Shown in pieces: positions 1 to 5,512 of a DNA stretch of 5,512 nt. This stretch comes from HGM04593 sp045588345 (lineage in GTDB: Bacteria > Bacteroidota > Bacteroidia > Bacteroidales > Bacteroidaceae): NCBI GenBank assembly GCA_045588345.1, contig JAZNDZ010000064.1, forward strand, positions 1 through 5,512, in the 5' to 3' direction. Position 1 is the stretch's first letter. Each line of letters opens with the position of its first letter. Position numbers and translations under genes: made by a program. A model generated the notes under the pieces. It was not told the origin of the DNA. It did no database searches and saw only the letters and a list, made by a program, of their open reading frames with translations.

Positions 1-675
1 GAGTTCAATATCTTCTACCGGAATGCTCTCTTCTCTCCAAATGCCGAAACAGTCCTTGAATAGGCTCTCAATTTCTATGCTTTTGTCACGGTTGAACTTT
101 TCGTTCTCAATGGCCTCTATCTCTGATATGCGGTCAATGGCATATGTTTTAAGAATTTCATTATCTTTTGCCAGCATATACCAACGCTGGTTAGATTCCT
201 TAAGGAAGTGCGGTGCGGCCTTTACATGCTTTACTTTGTCATCGTGCCTGAAATTTATGTAGTTGAACTCTATATAATAGCTGTTGCGGATGGCATCAAT
301 GATTTGCGGAATCTGTTCGCTTCTCATTGGTCTGTGATGTTCGGGAAGTATATATTGATGTCCGATGCTATCGCTGTTCATTGCGTTGAGCAGGTCGAAA
401 TTCAGAAGCATCTGCTCTGTGCTGCTAAATGCATTCGGGTATTTATTCTCAATGCGGTATCCGTAGTTATGCTTATATTCAATATTGAATCCAAGTTCCT
501 CGATATCAAGAATGTCTCGCTCCATTGTTCTTAGACTGATTCCCGGTTCTCCGCGAAGTCTCATTTCTCTGTTTACTGATGTCAGGAGGTCTGTTGCACC
601 CATGTAGTGCCCTTTCTCCTTTTGCAACAGGCTTATAATTATAAGGTAGCGTCTTATCAATATAATGCTTTTCAT
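1..675 (-). CDS. WYL-domain transcriptional regulator, C-terminus cut by window edge
   Basis: An open frame of 225 codons runs leftward from the ATG at 673-675 to base 1 without a stop, so the gene continues outside the window. Residues 1-75 look like a winged helix-turn-helix: basic start MKSIILIRRYLIIISLLQ, then SLRTMERDILDIEELGFNIEY, broken here as SLRTMERDILDIEE (47-60) and LGFNIEY (61-67). The SxRTxxRDI pattern is usual for the recognition helix of this family. Residues 130-200 resemble a WYL ligand-sensing domain: the signature appears as QRWYML (163-168) followed by KTYAIDRI (176-183). Family knowledge: WYL proteins are mostly regulators that sense a ligand, sometimes a nucleic acid, through this SH3-like domain. 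The target genes cannot be told from this window. The start is supported by an upstream TACATTTG promoter box and by the frame beginning at the conserved DNA-binding domain. Membership of the family is fairly certain; the role is not. Confidence 0.88.
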   Translation of the reverse strand, partial: MKSIILIRRYLIIISLLQKEKGHYMGATDLLTSVNREMRLRGEPGISLRTMERDILDIEELGFNIEYKHNYGYRIENKYPNAFSSTEQMLLNFDLLNAMNSDSIGHQYILPEHHRPMRSEQIPQIIDAIRNSYYIEFNYINFRHDDKVKHVKAAPHFLKESNQRWYMLAKDNEILKTYAIDRISEIEAIENEKFNRDKSIEIESLFKDCFGIWREESIPVEDIEL

Positions 676-702
676 GTGTGTGCTGTTTTAAGTTTTCTGC
701 GG

Positions 703-710
703 CAAATGTA
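703..710 (-). promoter_or_regulatory. Bacteroidetes -7 promoter box for the WYL regulator
   Basis: The minus strand reads TACATTTG, an exact match to the Bacteroidetes -7 consensus TAnnTTTG. It would start transcription roughly 20 bases ahead of the ATG at 675. A TTG that could serve as the -33 element (minus strand, 727-729) lies 16 bases upstream of the box. This is slightly shorter than usual spacing, and it falls inside the palindrome at 721-737. Confidence 0.55.
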
Positions 711-720
711 ATGCAGTGAA

Positions 721-737
721 GCGACACAACTTGTCGC
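721..737. promoter_or_regulatory. Palindrome overlapping the WYL regulator promoter, candidate operator
   Basis: GCGACA (721-726) and TGTCGC (732-737) form perfect 6-bp inverted arms around a 5-base centre. The site covers the expected -33 region of the regulator's own promoter, where a bound dimer would affect RNA polymerase. It is separate from the terminator hairpin at 756-794. Autoregulation by the adjacent WYL protein is inference from position and symmetry only. Confidence 0.4.
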
Positions 738-754
738 ATGGGGATAAATTTTAC

Positions 755-794
755 AAAAAAAACCTTGCGGTTCACTGAACCGCAAGGTTTTTTT
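755..794 (-). terminator. Rho-independent terminator of the T9SS-secreted protein gene
   Basis: The core stem pairs CCTTGCGGTTC (763-773) with GAACCGCAAGG (777-787) around a 3-base loop, extended by A/T pairs on both sides. Read on the minus strand, it is followed by eight T residues (complement of 755-762). It lies about 20 bases beyond the stop codon of the gene at 815-3031. The stem is also flanked by seven T residues on the plus strand, so it could work in both directions, though no plus-strand gene is seen that would use it. Confidence 0.9.
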
Positions 795-814
795 GTCTTC
801 AAAGGTTTTGTCGG

Positions 815-3031
815 TTACTTGACAAGTACCTTCTTGCCACCTACAATGTAGATGCCGGGTGCTGTGATGTTCTCGACACGGCGGCCGGTGAGGTCAAAAA
901 TAGTTTTCACCTTTCCGTTTTCACCTTTCACGTTTTCAATGCCTGTAGTGCCAGTGAACTCGTATGCAGTTACGCCCTTGAGGCCTGCAACTCTGAAGTA
1001 CTTCTCAACGCTGCCGGTAATCTTAACCTGCTTCTTGTAGTTGCCAGGGTTGTCAACAAGATTCAATGCTGAACGGATGTCACCTGAAGGCAACTGAACA
1101 ATAAGGCACTCTGTGTAGTCGTTAGTGTCCGGGTTGTCCGAAATAAGGATGTTTGTAGCAATTGTAGCGTCTGTTCCGAACTGCGAACCTGTCTCGGGTG
1201 CGCTGTTTACTGCACCTACGATGTATCCTGTTACAATTGCAGGAATCTGCTGGCCGTCAACGTATGCTGCAAGAGCCTCTGCTACGGTGTACTCCTGTGT
1301 CTCGGTTGGAACCTCTGGTTCCTCTGGCTCTTCGCCGCCACCTTCACCTATAACCTCAACTGATACAGCCATGGTGTTTACATACTTGCTGCTGCTTACG
1401 CCAATTGTGTAGCCTGTTACCTTTACAACTGCACCGTTTGTCAAGTTTGCTTTAATGGCATCCTGTGGGTACTGGATGCTGCCGATAGCAGTAGATGCGC
1501 CCTCAACAGCAACATTGTAATAGTTGTTGTTGATTGTGAGTGTACCTGTGTACTCGACAAACAGTATTGATGGTGCTGCAAGGTATGCGTCCAACGCTGC
1601 ACCGTTCATAACTGTTGCTGTGGGGTTTTTTACGGTTGTTGTTGTGAGTTTTGTTACAATTGAGCCGGCTGCAAACTGCAAGAGACCGCCGTACATGCTT
1701 GTTGTTCCCTCAACGGTGACAATATCACCAACAGCATGGCCATTGTCACTGCCAAGATATACAAGGATTGAACCTGTGCCGTCGTCCAAGAGGAAACCAC
1801 GTGCGTATGTTGCCACGATTGTACCCTGTGCTTTTGCCTCGCCTGCGCCAGCGTCAATGATGTCTGAGATGTCTGCTATTTCAAGTTCTTCATCCTCGCC
1901 TTCACCTTCGCCCTCGTTGCCGCTGTTGTCAACAGTCTCAACCTTTACGGCCATGGTGTTTACATACTTGCCGCTGCTTGTGCCAATTGTGTAGCCTGTT
2001 ACCTTTACAACATCGCCTGATGCTGCTGTAACAACTCCTGTCTTAGGGTACTGGATGCTGCCGATAGCGGTAGATGCGCCCTCAACAGCAACATTGTAAT
2101 AGTTGTTGTTGATAGTGAGAGTACCTGTGTACTCAACGTACTTCACTGCAGGTGCTGCGATGAATGCATCAAGCGCTGCACCGTCCATGACTGTTGCTGT
2201 GGGGTGCTCAACAGTTGCTGTACCGGTCTTCTCTACAACAGCTGCGTTGCCGAACTGAAGAAGGCCGCCGTATACGCTTGTTGTACCGCTTACTGTAACT
2301 GCGTCACCAGCAATGATGCCCTTGTCGCTACCTTGGTAAACGAGGATAGAGCCTGTGCCGTCATTCATAAGGAAGCCGCGTGCGTATGTTGCTACAACAG
2401 TACCCTTTGTGGTTGCTTCGCCTGCACCTGCTGCAAGAACTTCTGCGATAGTTTTGTATGTAACATCGGTTTCGCCCTCGTTCTCATCGCCGCCTTCACC
2501 GCCTTCTGTTGCTTCGCCGTTCGTGAGTGTAACGTCATCAACAAGGAATGAGGCACCGCCGCCATTCTTGTTGTTCATTACAATAAGAGCAATGGTGGTT
2601 TCTTCTGCCAAAGTGAATTCATATACTCTCTCTGTCCATTCTGCTGTTGTTGCAGATGCGCTAGCGCTTTCGTATGTATATGTACCGGCTTTGCCGTCAA
2701 CTACAGATACATAACCAAGACGGCAATAACCAGTATCATTGCCGTTTGCTTTTACATATACACTGAATGTGTATGTTCCGGCAGCAAGTGTATAGCTTTT
2801 TGAAGCAAGGCGTTTGTTGCTATTTGCGTTACCGGCTACTGCGATAGAGTAGTTGCCTGTATGTGCATCTGCACTCTGTGATACGGTTGCATTGTGACCT
2901 ATAGGGCCTGCCCAGTCAATTGCAGCTTCACCTTCCCAGTTCTCAAAACCGGGATTTGATGCAATGTTTGTCTGTGCGCTGATTCCTACAACGCAAAACA
3001 AACAAAGGATTGAAAGTAAAAATTTCTTCAT
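815..3031 (-). CDS. Secreted modular protein: CBM-like domain, tandem OB-fold-like repeats, T9SS sorting domain
   Basis: A complete 738-residue protein. Residues 1-19 are a type I signal peptide (MKK, hydrophobic core, cleavage after ISA, leaving Q20). Residues 20-170 form a beta-rich sandwich starting NPGFENWEG and ending FLVDDVTL, as in carbohydrate-binding jelly rolls of secreted Bacteroidetes proteins. Acidic Gly/Glu linkers (173-189, 369-384, 562-578) separate the modules. Two closely related units (191-367 and 385-561) carry ATYARGFL, DGTGSILVY, YGGLLQF and KYVNTMAV and look like OB-fold domains. Residues 580-694 (YTVAEALAAYVDG, VTGYIVGAV) resemble DUF6359. Residues 697-738 (GIENV, IFDLTGRRV, GIYIVGGKKVLVK) match the type A T9SS sorting domain, so export through the inner membrane by Sec and then across the outer membrane to the surface or medium is expected. 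No catalytic domain is recognisable, so binding or adhesion is the likely role; the ligand is unknown. Its promoter lies about 100 bases upstream. Confidence 0.9.
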   Translation of the reverse strand: MKKFLLSILCLFCVVGISAQTNIASNPGFENWEGEAAIDWAGPIGHNATVSQSADAHTGNYSIAVAGNANSNKRLASKSYTLAAGTYTFSVYVKANGNDTGYCRLGYVSVVDGKAGTYTYESASASATTAEWTERVYEFTLAEETTIALIVMNNKNGGGASFLVDDVTLTNGEATEGGEGGDENEGETDVTYKTIAEVLAAGAGEATTKGTVVATYARGFLMNDGTGSILVYQGSDKGIIAGDAVTVSGTTSVYGGLLQFGNAAVVEKTGTATVEHPTATVMDGAALDAFIAAPAVKYVEYTGTLTINNNYYNVAVEGASTAIGSIQYPKTGVVTAASGDVVKVTGYTIGTSSGKYVNTMAVKVETVDNSGNEGEGEGEDEELEIADISDIIDAGAGEAKAQGTIVATYARGFLLDDGTGSILVYLGSDNGHAVGDIVTVEGTTSMYGGLLQFAAGSIVTKLTTTTVKNPTATVMNGAALDAYLAAPSILFVEYTGTLTINNNYYNVAVEGASTAIGSIQYPQDAIKANLTNGAVVKVTGYTIGVSSSKYVNTMAVSVEVIGEGGGEEPEEPEVPTETQEYTVAEALAAYVDGQQIPAIVTGYIVGAVNSAPETGSQFGTDATIATNILISDNPDTNDYTECLIVQLPSGDIRSALNLVDNPGNYKKQVKITGSVEKYFRVAGLKGVTAYEFTGTTGIENVKGENGKVKTIFDLTGRRVENITAPGIYIVGGKKVLVK
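1349..1879 (-). repeat. Second tandem OB-fold-like unit within the secreted protein (residues 385-561)
   Basis: This unit repeats the one at 1931-2461 with an offset of 193 residues. Within it, 1467-1558 matches 2046-2137 at 88 of 92 bases. A second tract, 1368-1429, matches 1950-2011 at 59 of 62 bases. All four differences in the first tract are in third codon positions and silent. The N-terminal part of the unit is more diverged. Confidence 0.9.
1931..2461 (-). repeat. First tandem OB-fold-like unit within the secreted protein (residues 191-367)
   Basis: This unit pairs with 1349-1879. Residues 299-329 here and 492-522 in the other unit are identical (31 residues, from VEYTGTLTINNN to GSIQYP). 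Regions between the identical blocks differ, for example GNAAVVEKTG against AAGSIVTKLT. The pattern indicates an internal duplication followed by selection or gene conversion on the C-terminal half. Confidence 0.9.
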
Positions 3032-3136
3032 AAATAATTGTTTGTTAAGTTTATAATGTGAAAATAATTTGTTGCAACTTATGTCTTTTTAATGAAAAAT
3101 CAGATGTGGCAGTGGTATTGCCTGCTTTCTATCTTG

Positions 3137-3144
3137 CAAAGATA
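3137..3144 (-). promoter_or_regulatory. -7 promoter box for the secreted protein gene
   Basis: The minus strand reads TATCTTTG, an exact TAnnTTTG match. Possible -33 elements are TTG at 3163-3165 (18-base spacing) or TTTG at 3170-3173 (25-base spacing). No better box lies nearer the ATG at 3031, so the mRNA would have an untranslated leader of about 100 bases, which is A/T-rich and has no Shine-Dalgarno site. Confidence 0.5.
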
Positions 3145-3164
3145 ATCAAAATTAATTTCATTCA

Positions 3165-3196
3165 ATCATCAAAACGACTTATTTGTTTTTGATGAT
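3165..3196. promoter_or_regulatory. Perfect 10-bp inverted repeat in the divergent promoter region, candidate operator
   Basis: ATCATCAAAA (3165-3174) and TTTTGATGAT (3187-3196) are perfect inverted arms with a 12-base spacer. A further copy of the half-site, TTTTGATG, occurs at 3206-3213, 19 bases after the one at 3187. The left arm overlaps the likely -33 region of the secreted protein's promoter. Lack of a T-run and of GC pairs argues against a terminator. The binding protein is unknown. Confidence 0.35.
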
Positions 3197-3257
3197 AAAT
3201 AACTTTTTTGATGCTGTAATAAACCGTTGGATTTTTTAAACTCTAATTATAATTTTG

Positions 3258-3265
3258 TACCTTTG
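3258..3265 (+). promoter_or_regulatory. aspS: -7 promoter box for aspS
   Basis: TACCTTTG matches the Bacteroidetes TAnnTTTG consensus exactly. It predicts a start around 3270 and a leader of about 30 bases, too short for a riboswitch or T-box. The -33 element is not clear: TTG at 3227-3229 is too far away and the T-run at 3232-3237 is only a weak fit. No Shine-Dalgarno site is seen; the bases before the ATG are A/T-rich, as is common in this phylum. Confidence 0.6.
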
Positions 3266-3301
3266 CAAACCGTAATACGCAAATATTAAAACTTATATAT
3301 A

Positions 3302-5062
3302 ATGTTCAGAACCAAAACTTGTGGCGAACTTCGTTTGGCCAATGTTAATGAAACTGTTACCCTGAGCGGTTGGATACAGCGTGCACGCAAGATGGGCGGC
3401 ATGACTTTTGTTGATTTACGTGACCGTTATGGTATTACACAGCTTGTATTCAGTGAGGATGCCGATGCTGCTTTGTGCGAGAAGGCTTCGCACCTTGGTC
3501 GTGAGTATGTAATCCAGGCAACCGGCGTTGTAAGTGAGCGTCAGAGCAAGAATGCCAATATTCCTACCGGCGATATTGAAATTATTGTAAGCGCGTTGAA
3601 TATCCTCAACGAGGCAGCAACACCTCCTTTTACTATAGAGAACAATACCGACGGCGGTGACGACATACGCATGAAGTACCGTTACCTTGACCTGCGTCGT
3701 GAGGCTGTGCGCAAGAACCTCGAACTGCGTCACCAAATGACAATGGAGGTGCGCCGTTATCTCGATTCAATGAACTTCATTGAGGTTGAGACACCTATGC
3801 TCATTGCATCGACTCCCGAGGGTGCACGCGACTTTGTTGTGCCTTCACGCATGAATCCGGGCCAGTTCTACGCTCTGCCGCAGAGCCCTCAGCTTTTCAA
3901 GCAGTTGCTCATGGTATCGGGATTCGACCGTTATTTCCAGATAGTGAAATGTTTCCGCGACGAAGACTTGCGTGCCGACCGTCAGCCTGAATTCACACAG
4001 ATTGACTGTGAGATGAGTTTTGTTGAGCAGGAGGATGTAATTACCCTTTTCGAGGGCATGGCAAAACATCTGTTCAAGACAATCCGTGGCGTAGAACTCA
4101 CAGAGCAGTTCCCGCGCATGACATGGCACGATGCCATGAAGTATTATGGCAGCGACAAGCCCGATACACGTTTCGGTATGGAGTTTGTAGAACTCATGGA
4201 CATTATGAAAGGCCATGGCTTTGGTGTATTTGACAGCGCCGAGTACATTGGCGGTATATGCGCCAAAGGTGCTGCTACATATACACGCAAGCAACTTGAT
4301 GCGCTCACCGATTTCGTGCGTCGCCCACAGATAGGTGCCAAAGGTATGGTCTACGCCCGCGTAGAGGCAGATGGTACAGTGAAGTCAAGCGTCGACAAAT
4401 TCTATACTCAAGATGTCCTTCAAGCAATGAAGGCTGCTTTCAATGCCGAGCCCGGTGACCTTATCCTCATCCTCAGCGGCGATGATACAATGAAGACACG
4501 CAAGCAGTTGTGTGAACTCCGTCTTGAGGTGGGTTCTCAACTTGGCCTTCGCGACAAGAACAAGTTCTCATGCTTGTGGGTGGTTGACTTCCCGCTCTTT
4601 GAGTATAGCGAGGAAGAGGGCCGTTACATGGCAATGCACCATCCGTTTACATCGCCCAAGCCAGAGGATATTCCTTTGCTCGATACAGACATGGGTGCTG
4701 TACGTGCCAATGCCTACGATATGGTCATCAACGGTGTTGAGGTTGGTGGCGGTTCAATCCGTATCTACGACAGCGAACTTCAGAACAAGATGTTCGAACT
4801 TCTTGGCTTTACTCCCGAGCGCGCAAAGCAGCAGTTCGGCTGGTTGCTCGATGCCTTCAAGTACGGTGCGCCTCCTCACGGCGGTCTTGCATACGGTCTC
4901 GACCGTTGGGTGAGCCTATTTGCCGGTCTTGATTCAATACGCGACTGCATTGCGTTCCCGAAGAACAATTCGGGTCGAGATACAATGATTGATGCTCCTT
5001 CTGTTCTTGAACCGGGCCAGTTGGAGGAACTGAATATTGTTGTTAATATTGAAGAGAAGTAA
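3302..5062 (+). CDS. aspS: Aspartate--tRNA ligase
   Basis: A complete 586-residue class II aminoacyl-tRNA synthetase, near the usual 590 for the bacterial type. It attaches aspartate to tRNA-Asp in the cytoplasm using ATP. The N-terminal OB-fold anticodon-binding domain (about 1-105) contains LSGWIQRARKMGGMTFVDLR (21-40). RYLDLRR (127-133) begins the catalytic core. QSPQLFKQ (194-201) is the flipping loop that closes on aspartate. Motif 2 is FRDEDLRADRQPEFTQID (218-235), including the ATP-contacting Arg219. The bacterial GAD insertion spans roughly 285-415. GGGSIRI (482-488) follows. Motif 3 is GGLAYGLDRW (527-536), with Arg535 as the ATP-binding arginine. GLDRW followed by VSLFAGLDSIRD is, as I recall, normal for Bacteroidetes enzymes. 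All key residues are present, so it should be active. Whether it also charges tRNA-Asn cannot be judged from this. The start follows the promoter at 3258 and begins with the usual MFRTKTCGEL. Confidence 0.98.
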   Translation: MFRTKTCGELRLANVNETVTLSGWIQRARKMGGMTFVDLRDRYGITQLVFSEDADAALCEKASHLGREYVIQATGVVSERQSKNANIPTGDIEIIVSALNILNEAATPPFTIENNTDGGDDIRMKYRYLDLRREAVRKNLELRHQMTMEVRRYLDSMNFIEVETPMLIASTPEGARDFVVPSRMNPGQFYALPQSPQLFKQLLMVSGFDRYFQIVKCFRDEDLRADRQPEFTQIDCEMSFVEQEDVITLFEGMAKHLFKTIRGVELTEQFPRMTWHDAMKYYGSDKPDTRFGMEFVELMDIMKGHGFGVFDSAEYIGGICAKGAATYTRKQLDALTDFVRRPQIGAKGMVYARVEADGTVKSSVDKFYTQDVLQAMKAAFNAEPGDLILILSGDDTMKTRKQLCELRLEVGSQLGLRDKNKFSCLWVVDFPLFEYSEEEGRYMAMHHPFTSPKPEDIPLLDTDMGAVRANAYDMVINGVEVGGGSIRIYDSELQNKMFELLGFTPERAKQQFGWLLDAFKYGAPPHGGLAYGLDRWVSLFAGLDSIRDCIAFPKNNSGRDTMIDAPSVLEPGQLEELNIVVNIEEK

Positions 5063-5063
5063 T

Positions 5064-5237
5064 ATGGCAGAGAAGGGAAGAAAGAAGAGTGCAGCACGCA
5101 TTGAGAAAGACCGCAAGCGCAAGGCTGCGGCAAAGCAACGCAAAACTTTGAAGACAGTTGCGATGATAGTTCTCGCAATAGCGGTTATTTCGCTCATCAT
5201 CTTCGCGTTTGCGGCACCGCCAAGGCCTGTCATGTAA
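5064..5237 (+). CDS. Small basic single-pass membrane protein of unknown function
   Basis: A 57-residue protein whose ATG lies one base after the aspS stop codon, suggesting shared mRNA and coupled translation. The purine-rich GAAGAGAAG at the end of aspS could help the ribosome restart. An in-frame ATG at 5037 lies inside aspS and would add only nine residues; the start at 5064 is preferred because of its position. Residues 1-30 are very basic (14 Lys/Arg against 3 Asp/Glu) and may form an amphipathic or coiled helix. Residues 31-50 (TVAMIVLAIAVISLIIFAFA) are a clear membrane helix, and a short tail PPRPVM follows. By the positive-inside rule, the N-terminus should be cytoplasmic. I do not recognise a family. 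The basic tail could touch membrane lipids or nucleic acid, but that is inference. Confidence 0.7.
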   Translation: MAEKGRKKSAARIEKDRKRKAAAKQRKTLKTVAMIVLAIAVISLIIFAFAAPPRPVM

Positions 5238-5333
5238 CAAGAAATGATAAAAGCGACTGATTATAAATTATTAAAAGAATAGCCTATGAAGTATTAGCGT
5301 GGTTTGTTGCGCGCATTTTAGAACATATTGGAG
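5238..5333. other. A/T-rich spacer after the small membrane protein gene
   Basis: The stretch has no start-to-stop frame of note, and no clear terminator hairpin with a T-run can be seen despite this being the end of the aspS transcript. Transcription may therefore continue into the structured element that follows. Confidence 0.5.
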
Positions 5334-5506
5334 AAAGCGTTAGCTTTGCAATCTTGCATATCGAAATCTGGAAAATTTCAAATTGTGGCAAAAGAAGCAA
5401 AGTTGATGCTCATGCCGTTTGGCGTGGGCTTCACTTGATTTATTGCCACAAGGTATTCCAGAACCTCGATATGCGATAGAGAAAGTTTGGTCCACGTTTT
5501 CTTTTT
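5334..5506. repeat. Nested inverted-repeat element, probable dispersed intergenic repeat or structured RNA
   Basis: Several inverted pairs are nested. GCATATCGA (5356-5364) pairs with TCGATATGC (5466-5474). TCTGGAA (5367-5373) pairs with TTCCAGA (5456-5462). TTGTGGCAA (5383-5391) pairs with TTGCCACAA (5443-5451). GAAGC (5394-5398) pairs with GCTTC (5428-5432). CATGCC (5411-5416) pairs with GGCGTG (5421-5426, one G-U) around loop GTTT. Together they form one long interrupted hairpin. A small hairpin AAAGC-GTTA-GCTTT (5334-5347) precedes it. After it, AGAAA (5480-5484) can pair with TTTCT (5498-5502), ending in five T residues, a weak terminator-like end. No frame across it has a convincing start. 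From memory, without a search, similar sequence occurs repeatedly between genes in Bacteroidales genomes. The element may run past the right edge. Confidence 0.55.
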
Positions 5507-5512
5507 GTGCGT

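Noticed and set aside
23..534. Two plus-strand frames (23-262 and 208-534)
   Set aside because: They are antisense to the WYL gene and show no family features; they are shadows of its codon pattern.
506..802. 98-codon minus-strand frame upstream of and overlapping the WYL gene
   Set aside because: It starts inside the terminator hairpin, overlaps the WYL gene in another frame and has no recognisable domain. The WYL frame is clearly the real one.
1524..1994. Antisense plus-strand frames of 95-156 codons across the secreted protein gene (also at 1125-1412, 2204-2551 and 2355-2714)
   Set aside because: Their Ser/Val/Thr-rich sequences are the complement of the low-complexity repeat-coding strand. 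No promoter or known domain supports them.
1349..2461. CRISPR-like or transposon-derived repeats
   Set aside because: There are only two long units, in frame within one coding sequence, with no spacers, target-site duplications or transposase.
3266..3301. Possible T-box or riboswitch ahead of aspS
   Set aside because: The predicted leader is only about 30 bases, with no stem or T-box sequence, and T-box control is mainly a Firmicutes feature.
3845..4294. 149-codon minus-strand frame inside aspS
   Set aside because: It is antisense to the conserved motif 2 and GAD region of aspS, with Cys/His-rich composition typical of a shadow frame.
5267..5476. Plus-strand open frame of 70 codons across the hairpin element
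   Set aside because: It has no ATG until the penultimate codon, and the sequence is better explained by nested inverted repeats. It could be a gene remnant, but nothing supports translation.

Overview
The window reads as chromosomal DNA from a member of the Bacteroidales, probably Prevotella-like or a relative. Three things point there. The promoters have the Bacteroidetes -7 form TAnnTTTG. Start codons have A/T-rich leaders rather than Shine-Dalgarno sites. A secreted protein ends in a type IX secretion (T9SS) sorting domain. Genus assignment is inference only.

Layout from left to right. Positions 1-675 (minus) hold a WYL-domain transcriptional regulator cut off by the left edge. Its short upstream region contains a TACATTTG promoter box and a palindrome (721-737) that may be its operator. 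A strong hairpin terminator (756-794) then ends the next gene, 815-3031 (minus). That gene encodes a 738-residue secreted modular protein: signal peptide, carbohydrate-binding-like beta-sandwich, two tandem OB-fold-like repeats, a third DUF6359-like domain and the T9SS sorting domain. The two repeats share DNA tracts whose few differences in the main tract are all synonymous.

The intergenic stretch 3032-3301 is a divergent promoter region. It holds a minus-strand -7 box for the secreted protein, a perfect 10-bp inverted repeat with an extra half-site, and a plus-strand -7 box for aspS. aspS (3302-5062, plus) encodes a complete bacterial-type aspartyl-tRNA synthetase. One base after its stop codon begins a 57-residue, strongly basic, single-membrane-helix protein of unknown function (5064-5237), probably in the same transcript.

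The last 275 bases have no convincing gene. From about 5334 onward they form nested inverted repeats that would fold into a long hairpin. This looks like a dispersed intergenic repeat or a structured RNA, and it is the least explained part of the window. Otherwise the window is mostly housekeeping and cell-surface material; I see no defence system, CRISPR array or transposase.
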